DNA from: Beroe ovata
Taxonomy: Eukaryota; Ctenophora; Nuda; Beroida; Beroidae
DNA: 36,807 nucleotides
Reading direction: 5' to 3'
NCBI GenBank assembly: GCA_946803715.1
Contig: CAMPET010000110.1
Location: forward strand, 130,025-166,831
Positions 18,038 through 29,065 of the stretch are shown piece by piece. Positions within the stretch are counted from its first letter, which is position 1, and every line of letters starts with the position of its first letter. The notes under the pieces were generated by a model. The model had not been told where the DNA came from, did no database searches, and was given only the letters and a program-made list of their open reading frames with translations. The translations under genes and the position numbers were made by a program.

Positions 18038-19579
18038 ATGTCTGATGATATGGATGGTAATGTTTCATGTGATAGCGATGGACAGGACTCAGAGAGTGAA
18101 GTCACTATCATCACGCCTCCAGAAGAGCTAGAGATAAGTACCTGTTTGATACCTAGTTTCAAGTTTTCAAAATCTGCTTCAACAGATGATATTGTCAATA
18201 TTGATGCTGATCTCATTGATTTTGATTCATTCCGTTATGTCACAAAAGATTCGCTCATAAAGGCTCTCATTCACTTTATCAGGAATGTTGATCAAATTAA
18301 CAAAGATCTCACTTCAGTTAAAATGCCCTCAAAGGCTCATGTTAGTTGTCAGTATGAAACCAGAGATATGTTGACTGGGGAAGTGTCTAAAGAAAAAGAG
18401 GTCAGGGTTGATGCGAGTAATTCCTTTCCTGAACCTAATGAGAAAGTAGACAGTATTGACAAGCGGGTTGATGAGCTATCAAAATCAATGACAGAAATGA
18501 AAATGATGCTAAACTCGTTTTTACTTACTAGAGACTCACTGAACAGTTCTCCCATGCCTGACATGAAAGCTAAGTTTCATAACCAACAAGTGCTTAAACC
18601 TAGCTATGCTCAAATAGCAACGAAAATGACCCCTCATAATTGTTCTTCCAATCAGTCAGTCAAGTTATCAAAAGAAACTGATGCTTCTAAGATTGAAGCT
18701 CCCAAGCAAGTAGAATCCAAGAGTGCAGAGATCCTATTACTCCTTCCTAACGAAGGTGAGAACAGAACGTTAGAAAACCTAGAGGGTGCAAAGAAAATAG
18801 TTGAGACCAAGTTGAAGGATACCCAAATTGAATTTGTGAAGACAAATCCAAAAAGTATGAAAATTATAGTTGGATTCAAAAACCAACAGCTCCGTGAACA
18901 AGCTAAGCTGACTATTGATTCGTGTTCTAGTCTACAATCATTTCATTATCACACCAAGGCGGGTACAAAGATGCTCCCAAAAATCTACCTCTCAAATGTC
19001 TCAGCAGATGTAATCAGTGATGTTGATAGTGACCTAGCAGGTGTTGAGAGGAGAGACAAAGAAAAAACTGTCATCATCAACAAAATTATTGCGAAGAATC
19101 CAGGTGTTGCTCAGCTAAAGAGTTCTGGCCATACTCTTGATGTTGTTTATGTCAATAAGAACTCATCATCTCAAACCATTGCAATTGGTCTTAAAGTTTC
19201 TCCGTCTATAAGGCAAGTCATCCTCGAAACTCAAGACAGCAACTTGTATCTTGGTAATAGCAGGTACAAAGTTAAAGATAGATATCATGTCAAATCATGC
19301 TATCATTGTCAACTCATTGGCCACATTTCAACTGATTGTCCTAATAAAAATAGCCCTGCCATTTGTATGTTTTGCATGGGGAAGCACAAATCTTCTGTAT
19401 GCTCCAATAAGAATGACAAGACAAAACATTGCTGTGCTAGATGTCTAGCGTCGTCTCACGGGGATGAAGCAGAAAATTACAAGTCTCACAATGCTGGGGA
19501 TGCAACATGTCCAGTCATGCTCAGAGAAATGGAAAGGCTGAAGGGAAACACAGAACTGTTGTCAAAAAACGTGATGTGA
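18038..19579 (+). CDS. LINE ORF1 protein with zinc knuckles
   Basis: A 513-residue nucleic-acid-binding ORF1. The N-terminal part is acidic and Ser/Asp rich, and the middle includes a likely RRM-like or coiled segment (residues about 230-310) that I cannot assign firmly. Near residues 420-480 there are cysteine clusters of the gag-knuckle type: CYHCQLIGHISTDC (C-x2-C-x4-H-x4-C), CMFCMGKHKSSVC (C-x2-C-x3-H-x4-C), and a third beginning CCARCLASSH with a later His and Cys. Such proteins coat the LINE RNA and act as chaperones in the ribonucleoprotein. The start ATG is the first in frame after a short leader. The last 73 bases overlap ORF2 in another frame. Confidence 0.88.
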   Translation: MSDDMDGNVSCDSDGQDSESEVTIITPPEELEISTCLIPSFKFSKSASTDDIVNIDADLIDFDSFRYVTKDSLIKALIHFIRNVDQINKDLTSVKMPSKAHVSCQYETRDMLTGEVSKEKEVRVDASNSFPEPNEKVDSIDKRVDELSKSMTEMKMMLNSFLLTRDSLNSSPMPDMKAKFHNQQVLKPSYAQIATKMTPHNCSSNQSVKLSKETDASKIEAPKQVESKSAEILLLLPNEGENRTLENLEGAKKIVETKLKDTQIEFVKTNPKSMKIIVGFKNQQLREQAKLTIDSCSSLQSFHYHTKAGTKMLPKIYLSNVSADVISDVDSDLAGVERRDKEKTVIINKIIAKNPGVAQLKSSGHTLDVVYVNKNSSSQTIAIGLKVSPSIRQVILETQDSNLYLGNSRYKVKDRYHVKSCYHCQLIGHISTDCPNKNSPAICMFCMGKHKSSVCSNKNDKTKHCCARCLASSHGDEAENYKSHNAGDATCPVMLREMERLKGNTELLSKNVM

Positions 19580-22527
19580 TTGATAGTGCAGAACTGATTG
19601 ATAAACTCAAAATAGGCTGTTTCAATGCTCAATCAGTGTGTAACAAAGTTATTGGAGTACTTGAGATCCTCACAGATAAGAAAGTGGACTTGTGTTGCGT
19701 AACAGAAACTTGGTTCACATCAAAGGAATCTGCAAGATTCTCTCAAATTCATGAACTTGGCTTTGATGTTTTGAACGCCCCTCGTAAAGGAAGAGGTGGT
19801 GGTGTTGCATTCATCTACAACATGGATAGGATCAAACCAATCGAGAACAAGGTCTCAGGATACAAATCTTTTGAAGTCTTCGAGTGTATTTTAAAGTGTT
19901 GCGAAAAAATCATTCGATTCTGTGTAATATATCGGACAACAAGTACCAAAACAAAAGTTAAGTACTGTGAAACAAAGATGAATGTGTTTCTAGAAGAATT
20001 TGACAACTACCTGGATGATCTAAATGGAAAATCCGGTTTCCCTATTATTTGTGGTGACTTTAATTTTCATGTAGAAGACAAGAATGACTTCTATGCGCAA
20101 AAATTTATTTCCCTATATGAGAGCAAAGGCTTTTCGCAACATGTATTACAGCCAACTCATCATTGTGGAAGTACATTAGACTTAGTTCTAACTCTTGGTT
20201 CTGCTATTGATCAGGTGCCCATAAATGATCTGAACGTTGACACCAACACTGGAACAACTTCTGACCACTATTTCATAAGTTTTGATCTATCAGTTAATGT
20301 AAATGGTCAAAGAAATACATCTAAAACCTCGATAAGACAAGTAAGGGAATATCGAAAGATGGACGTACTTGATTTCAGGGAACAACTGTTTTCCTCGCCA
20401 CTTAATTTAGCTGATTTTCATTCACTGGATCATGCTGTTCAATTGTATACACAGACTATCACCAACTTGTTAGACTCTCATGCTCCACTTGTTGCCAAAA
20501 CGTTCAATACAAATAGATCCCCATGGTGGAATGATGATTGCCAGAAAGCTAGAACAGTTGCAAGAAGGGCACAACGGAAGCTCATGAAAAACCCCCAGGA
20601 CACCAATCTCATTGAAATTTACAATGAGAAGTGTATAGACAAGTCCATCATCATAGACAAGACAAGAAATGTATACTATGATGAAAAGTTGATTTCTGCT
20701 AGAAATGATCCCAAGCAAACATATAAGATCATAAGTCATCTTCTTGATCGAGAATTTGGAACAAACAAGCTTCCCAATGACCTAGATGACGAAAGCATTG
20801 CCAATAATTTCAGCCGATTCTTCAGTGAAAAAGTGAATTCAATCTACGAAGAAATTGAAGATTCACACCAAGACGACATCTTGAATCAACCATTATTGTC
20901 AGAGTATCCCTCAGGCACAGATTCTTTATCAAATTTTCGGGAAGTTTCAATTGAGGAATTATATGCACTTGCAAAGGATCTCCCGGATAAATCGTGTTCA
21001 CTAGATGCAATGCCTATGTCTTTATTCAAAGATTGCTTACCAGAACTAATAAGAGTTGTCCACTACATAGTCAATGAGTCTCTTAGAACTGGTCAATTCC
21101 CTGCTGACTTCAAAACAGCAGTTGTCAGACCCTCTTTGAAGAAACCAAACCTAGACTCAGATAGTCTCAAGAATTATCGTCCAATCAGCAACCTCTCTTA
21201 TGTATCTAAAATCATCGAAAAAGTTGTTCACAAACAAATGGTTGATCATATCCAGAGTCAAGGTCTATTTGCAGATTTACAGTCTGGCTATCGCAAACAT
21301 CATAGTTGTGAGACTGCTGTACTAAAGATACAGAATGATCTGCTTATGATGATGGATAAGAAGACTAATACTGTTCTTCTTCTACTTGACCTGAGTGCAG
21401 CATTCGACACAATAAATCACTCTTTGCTACTTAAGAGATTGAAGTATACTTACAATATTAAAGGCATTGCCCTTCAGTGGATTGAGACATACCTCAATGA
21501 CAGAAAATTTGTTGTTATGGTAAATGGGTGTAAATCCTCTGAGCGTATTCTTGAAATTGGTGTCCCACAGGGCTCAATTCTTGGTCCCCTTTTGTTCATT
21601 CTATACACAAAAGACCTTGAAGAAATTGTCCAAAAATATGGCTTCTCAATTCATCTGTATGCTGATGACACTCAAGTGTATTTCTCTTTTGATGTTCACT
21701 CCTCGTGTCCAGATCTAAGCAAGATCAAATCCTGCTTCGAAGAAATAAAGCGTTGGATGAGGGCAAATTACTTGAAGCTTAATGATGACAAGACTGAGTT
21801 CATTGACATAGGTTACTATGTCAGTCCAATCAAGACACTTGACATTGGACACGGCACAACAGATTTAACAGTCAGTCCAGTCTTAGCAGCTAAGAATCTT
21901 GGTTTTCATTTTGATCATAGATTAAGCATGGATGACCAAATAAGCTATGTTTCCCAAATATGCTATCTCAATCTAAGAAACATCAAGAAAATCGGATCAA
22001 AGTTGTCCCATGACCTGAAAGTCCAATTAGTCCATGCAAATATTCTCTCTATGATAGACTATTGTAACTCAATATATGCTGGTATAACAGAGAAGAACAT
22101 ACAGAAACTTCAAAGGATACTGAACAACTCTGTCAGATTTATCTTCAAGCTCAACGGAAAGAAGAAGTGGTCCTCCATAAGTCCATACCTAAAGAAACTA
22201 CACTTCCTCCCAGTTTCATATAGAATTCAGTTCAAGATAGCACTCCTTGTCTTCAAATGCATAAATAATCTGGCACCAAAGTATCTGTCTGATTTAATTG
22301 AGCTAAGGCAAACAAAGAATATCAGTCTGCGGCTTGATAATGACTTTTTCTTTCTCAAAGTTCCTGATCCTGTCAACTTCAAAAGAACAGAAGGCTCATT
22401 TCAATTTTGTGGTCCAAAAATATGGAACAATTTACCCTATGAACTAAGAAGTATGGGAGAAATTGCCGAATTTAAAAAATGCTTAAAAACATATTATTTC
22501 AAAATTGCTTTTGCTGATGTAGAATGA
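19507..22527 (+). CDS. LINE ORF2: APE endonuclease and reverse transcriptase
   Basis: A 1006-residue protein that nicks the target DNA and copies the element RNA at the nick. The endonuclease occupies residues about 35-260: GCFNAQSVCN, the catalytic Glu in TETWF, GDFNFH, and SDHYFISFDL at the end. The reverse transcriptase starts at about residue 540, with RPSLKKPNLD and NYRPISNLS, then LLDLSAAFDTINH carrying the first catalytic Asp, GVPQGSILGPLLF, and the YADDTQ active site. A C-terminal region with LGFHFDHRLSM and LVHANILSMIDYCNSIY matches the thumb and tail of CR1/L2-type proteins. All catalytic residues named are present and there is no frameshift. The first ATG overlaps ORF1 by 73 bases; translation may rely on reinitiation or frameshifting. 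Confidence 0.93.
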   Translation: MSSHAQRNGKAEGKHRTVVKKRDVIDSAELIDKLKIGCFNAQSVCNKVIGVLEILTDKKVDLCCVTETWFTSKESARFSQIHELGFDVLNAPRKGRGGGVAFIYNMDRIKPIENKVSGYKSFEVFECILKCCEKIIRFCVIYRTTSTKTKVKYCETKMNVFLEEFDNYLDDLNGKSGFPIICGDFNFHVEDKNDFYAQKFISLYESKGFSQHVLQPTHHCGSTLDLVLTLGSAIDQVPINDLNVDTNTGTTSDHYFISFDLSVNVNGQRNTSKTSIRQVREYRKMDVLDFREQLFSSPLNLADFHSLDHAVQLYTQTITNLLDSHAPLVAKTFNTNRSPWWNDDCQKARTVARRAQRKLMKNPQDTNLIEIYNEKCIDKSIIIDKTRNVYYDEKLISARNDPKQTYKIISHLLDREFGTNKLPNDLDDESIANNFSRFFSEKVNSIYEEIEDSHQDDILNQPLLSEYPSGTDSLSNFREVSIEELYALAKDLPDKSCSLDAMPMSLFKDCLPELIRVVHYIVNESLRTGQFPADFKTAVVRPSLKKPNLDSDSLKNYRPISNLSYVSKIIEKVVHKQMVDHIQSQGLFADLQSGYRKHHSCETAVLKIQNDLLMMMDKKTNTVLLLLDLSAAFDTINHSLLLKRLKYTYNIKGIALQWIETYLNDRKFVVMVNGCKSSERILEIGVPQGSILGPLLFILYTKDLEEIVQKYGFSIHLYADDTQVYFSFDVHSSCPDLSKIKSCFEEIKRWMRANYLKLNDDKTEFIDIGYYVSPIKTLDIGHGTTDLTVSPVLAAKNLGFHFDHRLSMDDQISYVSQICYLNLRNIKKIGSKLSHDLKVQLVHANILSMIDYCNSIYAGITEKNIQKLQRILNNSVRFIFKLNGKKKWSSISPYLKKLHFLPVSYRIQFKIALLVFKCINNLAPKYLSDLIELRQTKNISLRLDNDFFFLKVPDPVNFKRTEGSFQFCGPKIWNNLPYELRSMGEIAEFKKCLKTYYFKIAFADVE

Positions 22528-22716
22528 GACATATAACCTCAGATGCCAACTCACTCTTTTTAAGTGCACGTATTTAGACAGTAACTTTTCTTAAAGAGAA
22601 CCTTTGTTTTGTGACATCGCCACGCTTAAATGGCTAAAATAGTTAAACCCGAGTGGAACTTATTTGACAATGTCTAAGCGTGTAAGAAATATTTTTATTT
22701 ATTTATTTATTTATTT

Positions 22717-24438
22717 ACAGTAAAGAACTATGTCTCAATTGAAANACTTCGCCAAACTTAAATCTTAACTACTGGCGCAAATTATTGGAACCATCAGGAA
22801 CCCAATTGAACTCAAACTCTTGCTTCCAGAACATGTCCCCAATTTGCGGCAAATTTTTTCCTTATGTGCACATTGGACATAGTGATATGGTGTGTGGCGG
22901 CTTCCCGTGGCACCAAAACGTTGAATTGACAAGCAAGAGTCCTCATATAACTTATTTCAAATCGCTATTGCACCCTAGATCTAAATTCATCCACAATCGC
23001 CCAATATTGCATGTCCCCACTTTGCGGCAAATTTGTTCCAATTCGGGGAAAGATCATATGCATGCACATTTTTGTGACTCGATGGAACGCGCGTGCTCAT
23101 TAGTGATATACAAAGTTCACTTTCACGTGAGTTTAGGGCGCAGCGACAGTAGAATTAACACGGTGGAAAATATAGCCCAAATATCGGAATCTAAATTTGC
23201 AGCGATTATCGTTTATTTCGACGATAAAAGAATTGAATGAGCAGACGATACGAGTGTTCTGTCAGCGGGTAAAGTACTATAATAGAAGGTACCGGTAACC
23301 GGAAGCGTAAATTTCTGAGTAGAAACAAATTCCCTCATGTGCGACAAAATGAAAACATGTATCATGGGATACTTACAAATTACTTTTTATTTACAGAGAT
23401 AAATCATATTTATTGATAAACACAGGGTATGAAGGTAGGTAGGTACCGGTTGTTGACCTCTAAAGCTCTGACTGTTGACTGTTTTCATCAAACCAAATGC
23501 GGAGAGTGGGAAGGACCATATTTATCACAACTCATAATAATACAACTCCGTCTACAATACAGTTCAAACTGGATACTTTAAGAATGTCTGTTGAACGACA
23601 TCAGTCATACGGCCCCGAAACACAACAGCCTAGTTCAGCAGCTATGTTTCGGGGCCGCATATTCCTTGCGATTCAGCACGATGGGGAGTGGGAAGCACCC
23701 GTCTCTGTCACCCTCTGAGCTGGACACTGATATTATGATACTGGTGGTACTGGATGTGGTGTGTAGAGAGTGGAATTGTAACGAGTTGCACTCCCAAACA
23801 CTCGCTCTTTCATCATCATAATCGTCTGGGCGCTCATTGGGTGCCTGATGTCNGCCCGTCGCCAAATTAATATTTCGTAGACGGAACGCGCAATACACTG
23901 TTATATGCGCACCGCCATATGCACGCCGTGATCCAAAAGATCCACGTTAAATTAACGCTGATCTGCTCCTAAATACTCATCTCTGATTGGCTGTTCAAAG
24001 TATAACATTTCACATTGAATTTGCGGGAAGAGATGGACCATAAACAGTATCAAACGTCATTACCATTGCCATGCTGTATCACAAACACTATCAGTATCAT
24101 GAGCTACAGAATGCATTGTTATTGTTGAATCTTGCTCATGTCAATATCTCATACTTAACAGCTTTCATTGATCAGTTTTTGCTTTGTCATCATGTATGGC
24201 TGAAACACGGGATCTGGCGATCTTCCAATCCCATAACGTCGACCAATTCCAAATCCAATGACTATCATATTATGATAAAACCCAAACCTATCAATAGTCA
24301 TTATATAAGTCGTTTCATAGTGTATGATTGTACCCATGTCAATAGGTTAATGAGTATTAATTAAGCCGTCCAACTCCAAGTCAGTTTTTCAGCTTTGTAT
24401 TTTATATTAAGATCGAGTCTACTACCAGTACCAATACC
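22717..24438. other. Intergenic DNA without a recognisable gene
   Basis: I see no protein with family resemblance here. Two related short segments with TTTGCGGCAAATTT occur at about 22841 and 23020. A perfect 13-bp inverted repeat (CGGCCCCGAAACA at 23610-23622 and its complement at 23645-23657) encloses a 22-nt loop. Two N joins lie at 22745 and 23853. An ORF at 22785-23240 has no recognisable motif and is not credited. Confidence 0.6.
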
Positions 24439-27224
24439 ATGTTGTGCAGGATCTTAAATACTACACAAATGGCACCAACTTCGCGGCAACAAGCCAGTCC
24501 CCAAATGAAGGAGTTGGTTCTCAATGTTAATCTGAGGAACATGGCGGAGAAGAAGCGGCTCATGGCACTTCAGGCGAAGATAAAGTCGCAGAGGTGGAGC
24601 TGTGCTCCAATAAACCAGGAGTGCAAAACCTGTCCTGACAAGCTGATAAACTTTGTCAATGATGAGGTGATGAAACCGTGGTTGTGGCCGACGAAGGTGA
24701 CAGCGCAAATGACGGGATTTGGCGATTCCACAGTTCGAAAGTGGAAATCTGAGCTCATGACCAGGGATAGCTTTGAGCGTGCACCAGTGTCGGGGCGACC
24801 GTCGAAACGGTTTCCGATCTGGGCACACATTTCCATCAGGAATATTGTGACGGGGTTCTACGGTCACAAAGGGGGCAAAGCCACCATGAGACAATATCCG
24901 ACTGTCAGCAACGTCATGAAGGAGTTCTATGAGTTACACGTCCCTGGCGATGAGAACCACCCGGGAGAGGTCATGAAGGTCTCTGAGACGACCTTCAGAA
25001 AGGAAATCAAACGGGCGGGATTCAAATTCGTCAAGGGGCGTGGCCACACCGCCATCATCAGTAGAGATGACGTTGCCGCAGATCGGGTGGAGTTCCTGAG
25101 GAAGATCTCACAGTACGTCCACGAGAAGAGGAAGATCTTCTTCACGGATGAAACCTGGTGTAACGTGCACCACCAACGTGAGAGGATGTGGAGAGGGAGC
25201 AAGGTGAACCCGGTGACAGGGAAGACTGAGTTCCTAGAAGGGGGGATGGCAGCCCTACCTGCAGGAGAAGGCACACGTATCATCGTGTGCCATATCATGT
25301 CCGAGGATGGGTTGGTGGATGGGGCAGCTGATGTGTTTTTTTAGGGGGTGAAGAAGTCTGCAGACTATCACCAGGAGATGAACAGCGAACACTACGAACA
25401 CTGGATCAGAGAGAAGGTAACAGTAACACTGTAACACAGGACTCTCCTTTGTGACCTTTTATCTTGATCTTATGTCCAGTGCACTGGATAGGTATGGTGT
25501 GTAGTAACAGAAACTCTCCCAACAAGGTCCTGCCGAATCTGCCCTGTGACTCTGTGGTAGTTATGGACAAAGCCAGCTACCATAACAGGTTCACGGAGGA
25601 GAGCCGGAAGCCGAAGGCTGCGTGGAAGAAGGCGGACATCGTTCAGTGGTTGATCTCCAGGGGGGAAGTAGGTACTGATCTGACAACCAAGACAGTGCCT
25701 CAACTGCTGATGATGTCCAAGACCTATCACGTTGATCCGGTATACAGGGTGGACCGAATCTTGGCAGAGAAGAACATCACGGTGCTACGTCTTCCCACCA
25801 AGCACTGTGAATACAATCCGATCGAGCTGGTGTGGGCTAAGGTGAAGAGGGACGTGGCTACCCGAAACACATCTGCTCAAAACAAGAAAAGCGTGATGAG
25901 CATGATTCATGATGCTTTTGGTGCCATCGACAAGGAGTTCTGTCAGAAGGTAGTGTGCCATTGTTTCGGTATAATGGACAACGCTATGGAAGCAGAGAAA
26001 ATAGTCGATGTTCACGTCAGGCCTGTCATCATCGGCCTCACTGATGCTGATGAGGTTGGTGATAGCGTTATCATAACCAACATCAACTTAAATAAAGTGG
26101 AACTGTACCCGTGTACACTCTTCATCGACGATAACTCACTCAACTGATCGTTCTCAGGAAGATGAATTCGAGGATGAACCCGAGTTCAGAACTGGAGTGG
26201 ACAGAGGGGTAAACGAGTTGAGACTTGGGAATCGAGCTGAGGAGTTGAAGGAAACTCAACTCATAGAGAAGGTGATCATGGAGTCAGCCTTGTATTACAA
26301 TGTCACATCGGCAAAGAAGGTGGGGAAAGTATACAGCATCATAGTTTTTACTCCCAACATACTATGATGAGTTTAGAAACAGAAATAGAGGGAGGTCTTC
26401 TGCTTCACAGGAACATATTTTTAATGGCTGTCCTCATACAGGAAGTGACGAAATGTCAGTGTGGGAAGAGCAAGTCAAAGTCTACTGATGGACAGTCGGC
26501 CCCAACAAGAGGCACAACCTGTAAGAGCTGCAGTTGTGCAAAGTTCAGGACACAATGTGGCGAACTCTGCAGCTGTGACCCAGCATGGTGTGCCAACAGA
26601 TCAGTGGCTTCATCCTCCACTCGGAACGTGGACACAGAGACACGAGGCAATATGCTGGAAGTGGAAACAGAGGATGATCTTGAGGCGGACCGTGAAGTTC
26701 ATAACGATCCCGAAATGTTAGATGCTTTGAAGAAGAGCATGGCAGACTCCAAAGCTCTTCATCTCATGGTGATAGAGGAGAACATAAAGCGTGCAAAACG
26801 AAATGCTGTGATGATCGAGGAATACCATGAAGCCGAAAACGCCAGAAAGCGTTCGAGTCAGCTAGCAAATCTCGTCATCTGCCCAGTATTTCCCAATTTC
26901 ACCACGGCCAGAAACGTTCTTCCCATGTCAGGACTGTATCAGCAGCAACATGACCAAACTCATTCACAATCGTCCGCATCAAGTTATACGTCACGCCCAC
27001 CTCATACAATCCCAGCCACGCGTTCATCTGCCAGTACCACACTCTCAAATTCACATCAATCCCTCCACCGTCCAACTCCATCTGCCACACCCACACATCC
27101 ACCTGCCACACTCGCACAATATCCACCTGCCAGTGCCACACCCACACACTCACCTGCCGCACTCCCACACTCACCAGCCGCACTCCCTGCACAGTGTGCT
27201 ATTTGGGGTCGCGTGGTGCCGTGA
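24439..27224 (+). CDS. IS630/Tc1-mariner-type DDE transposase, four exons, one in-frame stop
   Basis: Four exons join in phase 0: 24439-25416, 25527-26054, 26158-26319 and 26442-27224, with GT-AG introns of 110, 103 and 122 bp. The spliced protein would be about 815 residues. The N-terminus has a helix-turn-helix-like region (TAQMTGFGDSTVRKWK). The DDE catalytic core has Asp in FFTDETW (25147), Asp in VVVMDKASYHN (25566) and Glu in YNPIELVWAKVKRD (25824). That places 85 residues between the second Asp and the Glu, far more than the 34-39 of ordinary Tc1/mariner and close to the DD82E group described as Sailor. A TAG at 25342 interrupts exon 1 after GAADVFF, between the first and second catalytic Asp, so this copy is probably inactive unless the stop is bypassed. 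Terminal inverted repeats were not found. Confidence 0.82.
26442..27224 (+). CDS. C-terminal exon of the transposase with CXC-like cysteine cluster
   Basis: The last exon begins after CATACAG and encodes CQCGKSKSKS, CKSCSCAKFRTQCGEL, then CSCDPAWCANR. This C-x-C plus C-x2-C-x-C-x6-C-x3-C-x-C-x4-C layout resembles the CXC (tesmin/TSO1-like) zinc-binding motif. A helical acidic segment follows, then a Ser/Pro/Thr/His-rich tail built from imperfect CACACCCACACATCCACCTGCC repeats (about 26990-27190). Related repeats reappear at about 27500-27540 outside the exon. Fusion to the transposase is inferred from phase and from the absence of another start; a separate short gene with ATG at 26364 is the alternative. 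Confidence 0.6.
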   Translation, partial: EVTKCQCGKSKSKSTDGQSAPTRGTTCKSCSCAKFRTQCGELCSCDPAWCANRSVASSSTRNVDTETRGNMLEVETEDDLEADREVHNDPEMLDALKKSMADSKALHLMVIEENIKRAKRNAVMIEEYHEAENARKRSSQLANLVICPVFPNFTTARNVLPMSGLYQQQHDQTHSQSSASSYTSRPPHTIPATRSSASTTLSNSHQSLHRPTPSATPTHPPATLAQYPPASATPTHSPAALPHSPAALPAQCAIWGRVVP

Positions 27225-29064
27225 GCTCTGGACTTGACTCGATATCACACTATTGATCCAGGCTCGCGCCATCACGTGACTCAGCCTAGCTGAGCGTGTG
27301 CATTCGCCCCTGATGCAGTTTTAGAGAGAGAGTTTTCAGTTTGGTATTGGCTCTGATATAGCTTACTCGCAAGTGGGCACTCGGCCCAGGTTTTCCGCCC
27401 TGCAAGTTATGCCTCTTCCCTGCCTAACCTAAATTATCATGAAAATGTCCTAAAGTCACCTAAAATTACCTGAAATTACTGATATACGGCACAACGACAG
27501 TGCATCCCACATTCACCTGCCACACCCACACATCCACCACCTACGATGTCAAGCTCACCGTTGGCCTCGTCACAGACACACTCACATTTAAATCGTACTG
27601 CACCACCGTCAAATACCCCCACTACCATCAGGATTGGGAACGTCAAAAAATGAAAGTTGTTGAACTTCCTCATATTTCCTCACTGTACCATGATAATCAG
27701 GATTCTCTCTTCGTTCTATACTCTGTACTCACACTCATGTATAGTGTATACCTACACGATAACCAAGTATCTTATGTAAACAGTCTCCACGTTGTATCAC
27801 ACATGTGTGGATCTGAGATATGGAGAGTGACGTGTATCATAGGTAGGTAATGAGGAAGTCAGTGATCTAATTTGAGATCTGGCCCGCTCTTTCCAGCAGA
27901 TCATCCAGTCCTTGTGATCTGTCAGGAAATCGCTGGAGTGTTTTGTTAATGCAAGAACAAAATGCCAGCACTCAGCTGGCAACAAGATTCCATGAAAGCC
28001 GCGCACTGAGAATGAGACAGTGAGCTCGAGAGATGAGCTGCAGAAGAGATGAAAGAGAGAATCAATAGAAAAACCATCTGTATATTGTGTAGTGCTTATC
28101 CTAACCAGTTATGGTGCATGTAAAGCATGTTCGCTGTGTAATGTATATAGGACTGTACTTGTACTACGTTTGTACTACCAAGACCTCTACGCACTGATCT
28201 CGCAAGCGTGATCAGCTAGAAGGTCTTATGTTTCCCGGAACAAGATATGGAAATAGCGCGCGTCCATTCAATTATGATATCAATTACCATTAACGTGTCA
28301 CGTGCGCATATCGGACGCTCTAATTCGTCGGAATCTCTCAGCCAATCAAAGCACGCTGCTACTAACTTTTTGCGCTGACTATAAGTCATTACGCCCATAT
28401 ATGGAATGATATGCGCGCGTTCCCTGAATTTTAGCGCTGCGATCCACTCATTTTAGATTTGCGAGGATTGTGTTTCTGCACTGGATAATCAGCTGATACC
28501 CGTATAAGGAATAACTAGGTAGCAGGGCATATGTAAGGTCATGTCTTTTACGTTGGTGGATTTGATTGCCTAGTGTGATATGAGTGTTCTTGATTTTTTT
28601 TTCTATTGATTCACCAATGTTATGACATTTCACAATCTGCCTTTTCTTCAAGAGATCTATTAATCCCGATTTTGATGTATTATAGGATAAGTAGAATTAT
28701 GGAATAAGTAGACTTCCATCTCGGAGATGGCATCTCCCAAGTCCCACCCCTAGCAGAATAACAGTATGGATATATTTGGATCAACATGAACAAGTGAATG
28801 TCTGTAAAAAATGACTCATGTTAATTGTACAGCTGCCCGCTACAAGGATTGGAAAGTACAAGTCCCAGCAATGCAACAGGAATCTGAGGAATGAATAGCC
28901 AACACTGAGCTCTGTTTCACAAACTCTTGTTTATGATGCCCATTTACAATTCTACTCATTAGGAAGACAGCATCACAAGTCCCAGATTAGGTAGGTTTTC
29001 ATCATTATTTTGTACACATTCTAACAGATATTTTGAAAGATACTTGCCCAATACCCACTCATCA
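27225..29064. other. Intergenic DNA, no gene seen
   Basis: Apart from residual CA-rich repeat copies near 27500-27540, I find no protein-coding signal, RNA gene or recognisable element. Several short AT-rich ORFs lack family motifs. The stretch ends at the N at 29065, where sequence identity jumps into the large palindrome. Confidence 0.5.
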
Positions 29065-29065
29065 N

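Larger units (their letters stand above)
18038..22716 (+). mobile_element. CR1/L2-group LINE retrotransposon, structurally intact
   Basis: A non-LTR retrotransposon with two overlapping intact ORFs and a short-repeat 3' tail (ATTT)5 at 22697-22716, typical of the CR1/L2 assemblage, which ends in short tandem repeats and not in poly(A). The 5' boundary is uncertain. The 265 bases between the coiled-coil exon and ORF1 (17773-18037) hold no other gene and probably include its 5' untranslated region, including the CTGGTAAACCCGGTCCGGC segment. About 170 bp of 3' untranslated sequence follows ORF2. No target-site duplication was identified. Open frames throughout suggest recent insertion. Confidence 0.88.

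Noticed and set aside
22785-23240. 151-residue plus-strand ORF
   Set aside because: No motif, and two repeated TTTGCGGCAAATTT segments within it suggest noncoding repeat DNA.
24409-27250. Terminal inverted repeats of the transposon, based on ATCGAGTC near 24412 and its complement near 27236
   Set aside because: Only about eight matching bases, imperfect context and no TA duplication; compatible with chance.
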